Assembly: GCA_017409405.1 (NCBI GenBank)
Contig: JAFQSU010000071.1
Location: 1-48,155 of the forward strand
Reading direction: 5' to 3'
Source: Oscillospiraceae bacterium
GTDB lineage: Bacteria; Bacillota; Clostridia; Oscillospirales; JAAYXM01
Length of the DNA: 48,155 nt
Shown: positions 24,664 to 32,449 of the stretch, piece by piece
How positions within the stretch are numbered: the stretch's first letter is position 1
Layout of the letters: the number at the start of each line of letters is the position of its first letter
Translations under genes and position numbers: made by a program
Notes under the pieces: generated by a model
Told to the model about the DNA's origin: nothing
The model's database searches: none
The model's input: only the letters and a program-made list of their open reading frames with translations

Positions 24664-25902
24664 ATGCGAACCGATGTATTTCACAAAAACCCCGATATCC
24701 CGCTCGACGGAATCTCTTATCCTTCTTTATTCAATGAGCTTGTTGCGATAAGCGGCGGAAATGCGGAAATCACTCCTGAATTTATGATAAAGCTCGGGTG
24801 TGCTTCTGCATGCTGTGCCTCCCGGATTGCCGTCGGATATTCCGAACAAAGCATATGCAAGCTTCTTGCGAATGCCTTTATCGCAGGTGCAGGCTCGGGA
24901 GGTGCTCAGGTAACCGAATTTGATGCCGGATTTTCTGCAGTCGCATCATATGTTGCCCGCAATTATCTTTTTAATCTTACTGTTTTTATCGAAAACGACA
25001 AGGGAAGACTCCGCATAAAAATGATTGACAAATTCGGTCTTCCCATCGACCGTGAATTTCAGCGAAAAATAGAAGCCTTCACACATGCGGAAAATTTTTC
25101 TCACACCGTAACCTCTGATATTCTGATGCCAAAAAGCATAACGGGAACCCGTGAAGCCTTTGCCATTGACTGTGCAAACACCGATGTAATGGAGGGGTTT
25201 CGTGTTTCCGTCACCGGAAAGGGAATAGCCTGCGACTGTCTAAAATACGTTCTGAGTCTCTCCGGCTGTATAATTGATAACGAGGAGCCCGGCATCCCCG
25301 GGCTTGCGCTTTCCGATGACGGAGAAAGCCTTTATATACGTGATGAAGTAGGCTTCTGGTATGACAACGGTCACATCGATGCACTTCTTACTCTCGTATA
25401 TTTTTTAAGCGGAGAGCGTGAGCTTGCCGTTTCTGCAGCTGCGCCGAGTGTAATAGAGCAGATATCCGCAGAATTTGACGGACGTATTCTGCGCATAGGG
25501 CGCGACTACGGTGCACGCGAAATTTTTCTCACTCAGAAGGTTCTCACGGACGCTTTTTCAAGCGCTGTGTTTTTATGCTCATATCTGCATTCCTCAAAAG
25601 CGAGTGTCACGGACCTTGTGAAAAGGCTGCCCGAATTCATTCTCGTCTCCCGTGAAGTGTCCGTCCACAGTGACAGGCAACGTATTCTTTCAAGGCTTAC
25701 GCAGTCTGCCGACGGACTTCATAAGGAAAACACAGGTCAGCTCCGAGTCTGTGCTGACGGCGGATGGGTAAACATCTCCCCAGCACGTTCGAAAAGTGCA
25801 CTCCGAATAACGGGTGAGGGTATGAACGAGGAAATAGCGTCCGAGCTTTGCAACCTTTTTATAGAGCGAACAAAGCTCATCGACAGTGAGGAATCAAAAT
25901 AA
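24664..25902 (+). CDS. Degenerate phosphohexomutase-like protein (probable pseudoenzyme)
   Basis: The 412-residue protein has the outline of the alpha-D-phosphohexomutase (PMM/PGM/GlmM) fold. RIAVGYSEQS occupies the place of the RIavGyD.R segment near residue 54. Where the catalytic TASHNP loop is expected there is FIENDKG (108-114). The metal loop DGDADR is DDGESLYIRD (218-227). The phosphate-binding RPSGTEP is replaced by ISPARSKSA near 375. All three functional loops are therefore lost, while the frame is intact and the ribosome binding site (GGAGGAATACTTATG) is strong. It probably has a structural or regulatory role. It ends five bases before the -35 of the next promoter. Confidence 0.65.
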   Translation: MRTDVFHKNPDIPLDGISYPSLFNELVAISGGNAEITPEFMIKLGCASACCASRIAVGYSEQSICKLLANAFIAGAGSGGAQVTEFDAGFSAVASYVARNYLFNLTVFIENDKGRLRIKMIDKFGLPIDREFQRKIEAFTHAENFSHTVTSDILMPKSITGTREAFAIDCANTDVMEGFRVSVTGKGIACDCLKYVLSLSGCIIDNEEPGIPGLALSDDGESLYIRDEVGFWYDNGHIDALLTLVYFLSGERELAVSAAAPSVIEQISAEFDGRILRIGRDYGAREIFLTQKVLTDAFSSAVFLCSYLHSSKASVTDLVKRLPEFILVSREVSVHSDRQRILSRLTQSADGLHKENTGQLRVCADGGWVNISPARSKSALRITGEGMNEEIASELCNLFIERTKLIDSEESK

Positions 25903-25906
25903 GCAC

Positions 25907-25935
25907 TGGACAAATTTTCCAATTGATGGTATAAT
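25907..25935 (+). promoter_or_regulatory. Sigma-A promoter of rnjA
   Basis: It has -35 TGGACA (25907-25912), a 17-base spacer and a perfect -10 TATAAT (25930-25935). Transcription would start near 25942, giving a leader of almost 300 bases before RNase J. Confidence 0.75.
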
Positions 25936-25941
25936 TTTTAT

Positions 25942-26239
25942 ACACTTAATTTTGTATGTATTTTTCGGAATTACTATATAATAATTTAAGAGCAGAAGTT
26001 GCATTTTCAGAGTAGCAGCTTTGCATGGCGCTTCCTTTCATCAGTATAGTCGGGTATGCTGATCAGCGGCAGTTTCCGTGTAAAGTCTATACGCATTACA
26101 CATGAAAAGGCTTTGTTTTTGTGTGCATTTCTGTTCTTCACCGTAAAAACGCAGGCTTATTTCGCATGTGTTTTTACGGCAATACATAGTGTTTCGTTTT
26201 ATATTATCTATTATAAAAGACTGGAGAAGTGATAATTTA
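25942..26239 (+). promoter_or_regulatory. Long structured 5' leader of rnjA
   Basis: This gene-free stretch of about 300 bases contains two clear hairpins. One is at 26040-26063 (nine-base arms ATCAGTATA/TATGCTGAT, six-base loop). The other is at 26141-26179 (13-bp stem starting CCGTAAAAACGCA, 13-base loop), about 60 bases before the start codon. The second is not followed by a T run, so it is not a standard terminator. I do not recognise a riboswitch class. RNase J, or a protein sensing RNA decay, could use it for autoregulation. Confidence 0.45.
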
Positions 26240-27898
26240 ATGGCACAAAAATTAAAGGTATTTTCCCTCGGCGGACTGAACGAAATAGGTAAAAACATGT
26301 ATGTATACGAATACGCCGGAGAGATAATCATTGTTGACTGCGGCGTTGCCTTTCCCGATGACGATATGTTGGGCATCGACCTCGTCATTCCCGATATAAG
26401 CTATCTTAAAAAGCACAAAAACAGAATCCGCGCAATCCTCATCACCCACGGTCACGAGGACCACATAGGTGCTTTGCCGTATGTATTAAAAGAAATCAAC
26501 GCTCCTATTTATGCGACAAAGCTGACTGTCGGCGTTATCAAGAAGAAGCTTGAAGAACATAATCTTCTTTCAAAAACAAAAATTAAAATCGCATCCCCCG
26601 GTGACAGAATCAAAATCGGAAGCTTTGAAATTGAAATGATTCATGTCAACCATTCAATAGCCGATGCAGTTGCACTTGCGATAAAAACTCCGCTCGGCAC
26701 GGTTATCCATACCGGCGACTACAAGCTTGACCTGACTCCCATTCAGGGCGAAATGATGGACATCACAAGGCTCGGAGAGCTTGGCAAAAAAGGTGTCCTT
26801 GCCCTTCTCGGAGAGTCCACCAACATTGAACGTCCCGGATACACACTATCCGAATCAACAGTCGGCGATACCTTTGAATCACTGTTTAAAGACTGCAAAC
26901 AAAGGATTATCGTAACAACCTTTGCCTCTAACGTACACCGAGTACAGCAAATTATCCACACTGCCGCGAAATACGGCAGAAAGGTTGCTATAAGCGGCAG
27001 AAGTATGGAAAACATTATTGAGGTTGCAAAAAACCTCGGATACCTTGATATCCCGAACGATATACTTGTTGACCTTAACACGATTAACAGACATCCGAAA
27101 AACAAAACCTGCATAATCACAACCGGAAGTCAGGGAGAGGCTATGTCAGGTCTTTACCGAATTGCTTTCTCGGCGCACAAAAAGGTTGAAATCATGCCGA
27201 ATGACAGAGTTATAATTTCGGCAAGTCCCATTCCCGGCAACGAAAAAGCCATAAGCAACGTCATAAACGAGCTGTACCGTAAGGGCGCTGAGGTTATATA
27301 TGATAAATATGCCGAGGTTCACGTTTCGGGGCACGCCTGTCAGGAAGAAATCAAGCTTATGCTTGCACTCACAAAGCCGAAATATGTCATACCCATTCAC
27401 GGCGAGCACCGTCATCTCAAGGCGCACGAAGCTCTCGCAGTCAAAATGGGCGTTAACCCCAAAAACATATTTGTCTGTGACATCGGCCGTGTTGTTGAAT
27501 TTACGGAAAAGGGTGCAAAGCTTGGAGCTACGGTACCGAGCGGTAAGGTTCTCGTTGACGGCACGGGTGTCGGAGATGTCGGCTCGGTTGTTCTCCGCGA
27601 CAGAAAGCACCTTGCGGAAGACGGTATAATAACCGTTGTTGTAACACTCAGCAGCGAGACCGGCAAAATTTTAGCAGGACCCGATATCATAAGCCGAGGC
27701 TTTGTTTACGTTAAAGAAGCCGAAGATATGATGGACGACCTCAAGGCCTTTGCAACAGAAACTCTTCTCGCATGTATGAGAAGCAAGCACACCGACTGGG
27801 CATCCATAAAGAACAATCTTAAAAACAGAATGTCGGACTATCTCTATCAGAAAACCAAGCGCACACCGATGATTCTGCCGATAATTATGGAAGTATAA
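26240..27898 (+). CDS. rnjA: Ribonuclease J
   Basis: It is a 5'-3' exoribonuclease and endonuclease, central to mRNA decay and rRNA maturation in Firmicutes. The 552-residue protein is a metallo-beta-lactamase/beta-CASP enzyme. The zinc motif HGHEDH is at 70-75, HTGDYKLD near residue 160, and beta-CASP motifs lie around TFASNVHRVQQI and SGHACQEE; a C-terminal domain follows. ATG at 26240 (MAQKLKVFSLGGLNEIGKN) is the family start; the upstream in-frame start at 26168 is in the leader. A GGAG lies 13 bases upstream, so initiation may be modest or structure-dependent. It ends at a strong terminator. Confidence 0.95.
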   Translation: MAQKLKVFSLGGLNEIGKNMYVYEYAGEIIIVDCGVAFPDDDMLGIDLVIPDISYLKKHKNRIRAILITHGHEDHIGALPYVLKEINAPIYATKLTVGVIKKKLEEHNLLSKTKIKIASPGDRIKIGSFEIEMIHVNHSIADAVALAIKTPLGTVIHTGDYKLDLTPIQGEMMDITRLGELGKKGVLALLGESTNIERPGYTLSESTVGDTFESLFKDCKQRIIVTTFASNVHRVQQIIHTAAKYGRKVAISGRSMENIIEVAKNLGYLDIPNDILVDLNTINRHPKNKTCIITTGSQGEAMSGLYRIAFSAHKKVEIMPNDRVIISASPIPGNEKAISNVINELYRKGAEVIYDKYAEVHVSGHACQEEIKLMLALTKPKYVIPIHGEHRHLKAHEALAVKMGVNPKNIFVCDIGRVVEFTEKGAKLGATVPSGKVLVDGTGVGDVGSVVLRDRKHLAEDGIITVVVTLSSETGKILAGPDIISRGFVYVKEAEDMMDDLKAFATETLLACMRSKHTDWASIKNNLKNRMSDYLYQKTKRTPMILPIIMEV

Positions 27899-27901
27899 AT
27901 C

Positions 27902-27939
27902 AAAAACCATCGTACAGAGATTTCTGCACGATGGTTTTT
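27902..27939. terminator. Bidirectional terminator, rnjA / DUF896
   Basis: The 12-base arms AAAAACCATCGT/ACGATGGTTTTT extend inwards with CAGA/TCTG. T-rich flanks lie on both strands between convergent genes. Confidence 0.85.
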
Positions 27940-27948
27940 GTTAACTTC

Positions 27949-28149
27949 TTATCTTTTTTTCTCTATCTTCTTTTTGTTACCATTTTCATCCACTATATAG
28001 ACATTGCTGAGCGTATTTTCCATTCCCTGACGAAACTTCATTATATACTGCTGTCGAAGCTCTGCCTGTTCGGCTTTTTCGGTCTCGGTGAGACCTTCCT
28101 CTCTTGACTTTTTGGCAAGCTCATTTATTCTTTTTACGAGTTTCTCCAA
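27949..28149 (-). CDS. DUF896 family protein (YnzC-like)
   Basis: The 66-residue protein is almost all helix, with RINELAKKSREEGLTETEK and RQQYIMKFRQGM, the DUF896 signature. B. subtilis YnzC is in this family and is linked to SOS-induced genes there; its function is not settled. The start codon is TTG at 28149, seven bases after AGGAGG. It is the last gene of the minus-strand group and lies 26 bases after the radical SAM gene. Confidence 0.85.
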   Translation of the reverse strand: MEKLVKRINELAKKSREEGLTETEKAEQAELRQQYIMKFRQGMENTLSNVYIVDENGNKKKIEKKR

Positions 28150-28175
28150 AGTCTTCCCTCCTTTTTATCTGTTTT

Positions 28176-29102
28176 TTAACAATACCTTGCACCTTGATAT
28201 GTGTTTCTCTGATTCATTTCCTTATCTATTCCGCCGAGTACTGAAATTTTATCAAGACTCCACAGCGGAGCAATCAGTGTATCTTTTCCGCCATCGCCCG
28301 TAATGCGCTCTATGACCGTTTGTGCCGGTAAGTATTCAAGCTGTGCGCACACTGTTTCAATATAGTCAGCCTTACTCATCGGGGTAATTTCGCCTTTTTC
28401 ATAAAGTGCGGCATAACGAGTCCCCCGAACAATGTGCAGAAGATGAATTTTGACTGCATCCGGGCACAATTCGCCAACTGCCCTTGCCGTTTCAAGCATA
28501 TCCTCTTTTGTTTCGCCTTGCAGCCCGTTTATGATGTGTACACAAATTCGGATATTGCGCCGACGAAGAAGCTTATATGCCTCCAAAAACGTTTCATAGT
28601 TATAACCGCGGTTGAATTCACAGGCTGTTTTATCGTGTACTGTCTGCAATCCAAGCTCAATGGTGAGATATGTTTTTTCAGAAAATTCAGCTAACAAATC
28701 TGCTATTTTACCGTCAATACAATCAGCCCGGGTAGCTATACTCATACCCACAACATCAGGAAACGAAAAAGCCTCGTTATACTTCTTGCGCAAAACCTCA
28801 ACAGGTGCATATGTATTTGTATGTGCCTGAAAATATGCAATCAACTTGGGGTTTTCGTGTTTTCCTGCAATGCGCTCCCGCTCTTTCTGCAATTGCTCTG
28901 TTACGGAAAGCTTTGAACCGTGCGTGAACTCGCCCGAACCGTCAGAGCAATACGCACATCCGCCACGGCCGCACCGACCGTCAATGTTCGGGCATGTAAA
29001 CCCTGCATCTATTACCGCCTTGTAAACCTTCTCACCGAATTTGTTGATAAGGTGGTAGTTCAAGGTATGATATCTTTTATTGTCCAAAGTGTACTTAAAC
29101 AT
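28176..29102 (-). CDS. Radical SAM protein, TIGR01212/YtqA family
   Basis: The 308-residue protein has N-terminal cysteines C37, C44, C49 and C52 in CPNIDGRCGRGGCAYCSDG, the cluster-binding pattern of this family. A radical SAM barrel follows, with TIELGLQTVHDKT and CVHIINGLQGETKEDM. The family is related to Elp3-like enzymes; some members have been linked to tRNA modification, and the substrate of this one is unknown. The ribosome binding site is weak: GGAG is 17 bases before ATG. Confidence 0.88.
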   Translation of the reverse strand: MFKYTLDNKRYHTLNYHLINKFGEKVYKAVIDAGFTCPNIDGRCGRGGCAYCSDGSGEFTHGSKLSVTEQLQKERERIAGKHENPKLIAYFQAHTNTYAPVEVLRKKYNEAFSFPDVVGMSIATRADCIDGKIADLLAEFSEKTYLTIELGLQTVHDKTACEFNRGYNYETFLEAYKLLRRRNIRICVHIINGLQGETKEDMLETARAVGELCPDAVKIHLLHIVRGTRYAALYEKGEITPMSKADYIETVCAQLEYLPAQTVIERITGDGGKDTLIAPLWSLDKISVLGGIDKEMNQRNTYQGARYC

Positions 29103-29153
29103 ATATTTTCTTTGTTTGCTCCTGAGCTTTAACGTTTACTTTATGATAGATAT

Positions 29154-29726
29154 CTATTCATTATCAATCTTCACATTATAAAATCTATTGATATCCTCAC
29201 ATCCGGTAATTCCTATATATACCTCTTCAGGCAGATTTTCAATTCTTAAAGTCATAGTTTTATCACCTATAACTACTTTGACAGCCTTCTTCTCCAGTTC
29301 TATGTACATTTCATGCTTGATTCCTGCTGCCAAAGGAAATTCTGCCGCCAAAAGTTTGTGCCACTTTATTTCTCCGCTTTCCTCAAAAAGGTTCCATACA
29401 TTTATTCCTTTTTCCCAAAGAACAACCTCATGACATGTGCCATAACAGAGATCACCTTCTTCGTCCCTTTTCAATTTGTCCGTCAGGGTGATAAGAGGAG
29501 CACCAAACTTTTCAAAGGAACAGGTAACCCACATCCGGGTACCAATGCCGTATTTTTCTTTTGTCATAATGGTGGTGTAGTCAAACCCATCCTGCATTCC
29601 GGGATTTCTTGAATTTGCTATACATTCCTGTTCCTGCACAAATTCCGGTTTAAAGGGAAAACGCTGTGTGTATGCATGCTCAAAATATTTTTCCCAGTTT
29701 CCTTTGGTAAACTTAATTTCTTTCAT
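29154..29726 (-). CDS. Hypothetical beta-rich protein, possibly concanavalin-like fold
   Basis: I do not recognise a named family. The 190-residue form starts at ATG 29726 (MKEIKFTKGNWEKYFEHAY) after GGAAGG. Longer in-frame starts up to 29861 run into the preceding gene and look unlikely. Alternating beta strands, many aromatic residues (W, Y, F) and the run VVLWEKGINVWNLFEE are compatible with a jelly-roll carbohydrate-binding or glucanase-like fold, but no catalytic motif is seen. There is no signal peptide. It follows the GTPase-nuclease gene by 85 bases on the same strand. Confidence 0.5.
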   Translation of the reverse strand: MKEIKFTKGNWEKYFEHAYTQRFPFKPEFVQEQECIANSRNPGMQDGFDYTTIMTKEKYGIGTRMWVTCSFEKFGAPLITLTDKLKRDEEGDLCYGTCHEVVLWEKGINVWNLFEESGEIKWHKLLAAEFPLAAGIKHEMYIELEKKAVKVVIGDKTMTLRIENLPEEVYIGITGCEDINRFYNVKIDNE

Positions 29727-29811
29727 TGCTGTCTCGCCTTCCAATCTTTTATTCATCCTCATAGCATAATCAGAAAAACAATTCCCGTCGATGCTAAAAT
29801 TGTCTTTTCTG

Positions 29812-32424
29812 TCATTTTTCATTTCTCTTTTGCCACTCAAGAAGCTTTTCGGCAAAATCACCCGAGAAAACTTTACTGTCTGTTTTTAAATTATGCTCTT
29901 CCACTGTTTCTGCTACTGCTCGCTCTACCTTTTCAACCTCTTGCTCAAGCTGGCTTGCAGAGAGGCGGTATGCTCCGCTTCCGAAAATAATAATCTGCTC
30001 AAGACGGTCAGAGGTTGCAACCGTAACCTTATGGTGACCCGAAAGTGAGCGTACAGTTTTTTCAATATACGCGTCTGCTGTCTGCGCCTCCTTAGTGTAA
30101 ACAACAGTTATCCCTTTTTCGCTTTCGACCTCGCCACGGTTTCCCTTTACCTTATATGCATCAAAAACGAGTATAATCTCAGAATCGGTAAATACATTAT
30201 ATACAGAGAGCAAATCTATCAGCTTTACGCGCGCTTCCTCAAGGCTCTTTTCGGCTGTTTTTTTGAGCTCTTCCCATGCAAAAATAATGTTATATCCGTC
30301 AATCAGGAGATAGCTTTTCTCCTGTTTTTCGCCTGTTTTCAGCGTTTTTCGCTGTAAAGGCACTTCCCTTTTTACAGGTGCATCGTGTATCGGAAGCTTC
30401 CGCTTTATTTTTCCGTAGGTCATTTCGAAAATAGCTATAAGCTCATCCTCGGATGCGTGGAAATTTCGTGAGCGAGGCTTCTCATTTACATCTGCTTTCG
30501 GCTTCAGAACACTTTCAAGATGCATGTACTGCTCGACCTCATGCCACTTCACATTGAAGCCTGCGCCATGCGAACAGAAAACGGAGTCTGCGGTATTTTC
30601 CACATCCGCATCTGCATTATATCCGATTTTTTCTATGACCTCCGCAGCATTCTTGCACTTTCCATATCCATCAAACGAACAGTATACATGCCCCTCACCA
30701 CGGGTATAGGCAGTAATCTCCTGCTGATAGTTCCTTATTGCCGCCGCAGGTGCCCTGCCTTCTATCTTCGCCTGCTCTCCGCTATGGCGGTCTATCGAAA
30801 ACTCGGCTCCCAGAAGCTCAAGGTCTGTCATTGCTCGGCCGACATTCAGCGGTGGGAGCTCTATTGAAAAAGCATAATACGGCTCAAGCAGGACAGATTT
30901 CGCCCTCATAAGTCCGTTTCGAACTGCACGGTATGTCGCCTCGCGAAAATCTCCGCCTTCCGTATGCTTTAAATGTGCGGCTCCCGACTTAAGCGTTATT
31001 TTTATATCCGTTATAGGCGAACCCGTGAGCGTCCCCAAATGCTGTTTTTCCATAAGATGTGTAAGGATAAGGCGTTGCCAGTTTTTATCAAGAACGCTCT
31101 CAGGGCAGTCAATCTCAAACTGCATCCCTGCTCCCGACGGAAGAGGTGAAAGCAGAAGATGTACCTCGGCATAATGCCTGAGCGGCTCAAAATGTCCGAC
31201 ACCCTCGACTGTGTTTTCGATAGTCTCTTTATATACAATTCGTCCTTCCTCAAACTCAACCGGCATGCCAAAACGTTTTAAAACAAGTTGTTTTAAAACC
31301 TCAAGCTGAATTTCACCCATGAGGCGAAGCTGAATTTCCTTTAGGTGTTCGTTCCAGCTTACCTTCAGCTGAGTTTCCTCCTGCTCAAGCTCTTTGAATT
31401 TTTCAAGTGCGAAAGACGGCTCAGTTCCCTTCGGGAGAATTACACGATACGTAAATATCGGCTCCGCAGTGAGTGCGAGTGCTCTCTTTTCAAAGCCAAG
31501 CCCCTGTCCCGCAACCGTCCTTTTCGGTCCGGTCACAGCGCATACACACCCGGGGAAAGCCTCGTCCACCGTTTTGTATTTATCGCCGGAATAAATGCGG
31601 ATCTCGTTAATCTTCTCGACTATACCCTTTTCAGGCTCGATTGTACTTCTCACCTTAAGGCTTCCGCCCGTCACCTTCATGAATGTAAGGCGACTTCCCT
31701 TGTCATCATGACTTATCTTGAAAACCTTTGCCCCAAAGTCTTCCATCGCAACTATCGGGGTCGCAAAGGTATCAAACACTTTTAAAAAGCTCTCTACGCC
31801 CTCCATCTTGAGCGCAGACCCGGCAAAGCAAGGAAAAACAGCTCTCTTTTTTATTGTATCGGCTACGCTTTTCTCCGACAGAGAGCCTTCAAGAAACTCC
31901 TCCATAAGAGCTTCGTCGCATACGGCGAGATTTTCAGCAACTGTTTCACGGGCATCTGTAAAATCCACAAAGTTTCCGCCAAATTCAGTCTTTAAATTCT
32001 CAATAACCGCTTCTTTGTCACTCCCTGCAAGGTCCATCTTGTTTATAAAAACGAAAACAGGAGTTTTATGCCTTTCAAGCATTTCCCACAAGGTTTTGGT
32101 ATGGCTTTGTACTCCATCCGTCGCGCTTATAACAAGAATCGCACAGTCAAGCACAGAGAGCGTTCTCTCTGTCTCTGCCGCAAAATCTACATGCCCGGGC
32201 GTGTCAAGAAGAGTTACAACTGAGCTTTTCAAAGTCATAACTGCCTGTTTCGAGAAAATGGTGATACCTCTTTTTCTCTCTATTTCATTTGTATCAAGAA
32301 AGCTATCCCTCGCATCAACTCTGCCGAGCCGCCTTATCTCTCCCGCTGTATATAACAGACCTTCGGAGAGTGTAGTCTTTCCGGCATCAACATGAGCAAG
32401 GATACCTGCCGCAATTTGTTTCAT
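29812..32424 (-). CDS. TetM/EF-G-like translational GTPase fused to a Rae1/YacP NYN nuclease domain
   Basis: The protein has 870 residues. The N-terminal 640 are an EF-G-type factor: P-loop AHVDAGKTT (10-18), switch I RGIT (52-55), DTPGHVD (74-80), NKMD (128-131), then domains II-V. The domain IV tip at 481-492 reads GAAHLKHTEGGD and lacks the YSPVSTP loop by which TetM expels tetracycline. Residues 641-703 are a basic linker. Residues 704-845 match YacP/Rae1: LIDGYN, VFDAYKVKG, QTADAYIEK and ATSD keep every acidic site. Rae1 is a ribosome-associated A-site endoribonuclease in B. subtilis. A surveillance factor that enters the A site by GTP hydrolysis and cuts mRNA there is an inference. It follows parC by 25 bases. 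Confidence 0.88.
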   Translation of the reverse strand: MKQIAAGILAHVDAGKTTLSEGLLYTAGEIRRLGRVDARDSFLDTNEIERKRGITIFSKQAVMTLKSSVVTLLDTPGHVDFAAETERTLSVLDCAILVISATDGVQSHTKTLWEMLERHKTPVFVFINKMDLAGSDKEAVIENLKTEFGGNFVDFTDARETVAENLAVCDEALMEEFLEGSLSEKSVADTIKKRAVFPCFAGSALKMEGVESFLKVFDTFATPIVAMEDFGAKVFKISHDDKGSRLTFMKVTGGSLKVRSTIEPEKGIVEKINEIRIYSGDKYKTVDEAFPGCVCAVTGPKRTVAGQGLGFEKRALALTAEPIFTYRVILPKGTEPSFALEKFKELEQEETQLKVSWNEHLKEIQLRLMGEIQLEVLKQLVLKRFGMPVEFEEGRIVYKETIENTVEGVGHFEPLRHYAEVHLLLSPLPSGAGMQFEIDCPESVLDKNWQRLILTHLMEKQHLGTLTGSPITDIKITLKSGAAHLKHTEGGDFREATYRAVRNGLMRAKSVLLEPYYAFSIELPPLNVGRAMTDLELLGAEFSIDRHSGEQAKIEGRAPAAAIRNYQQEITAYTRGEGHVYCSFDGYGKCKNAAEVIEKIGYNADADVENTADSVFCSHGAGFNVKWHEVEQYMHLESVLKPKADVNEKPRSRNFHASEDELIAIFEMTYGKIKRKLPIHDAPVKREVPLQRKTLKTGEKQEKSYLLIDGYNIIFAWEELKKTAEKSLEEARVKLIDLLSVYNVFTDSEIILVFDAYKVKGNRGEVESEKGITVVYTKEAQTADAYIEKTVRSLSGHHKVTVATSDRLEQIIIFGSGAYRLSASQLEQEVEKVERAVAETVEEHNLKTDSKVFSGDFAEKLLEWQKRNEK

Positions 32425-32449
32425 AATGCTGACCCTTACTTATCCGGAT

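Noticed and set aside
31718-32395. 225-codon plus-strand frame opposite the GTPase domain
   Set aside because: It is complementary to the conserved G motifs and without its own start signal.
29812-32424. A tetracycline-resistance gene of the TetM/TetO class
   Set aside because: The domain IV loop essential for protection is replaced, an extra nuclease domain is present, and the gene is embedded in core genes without mobile signs.
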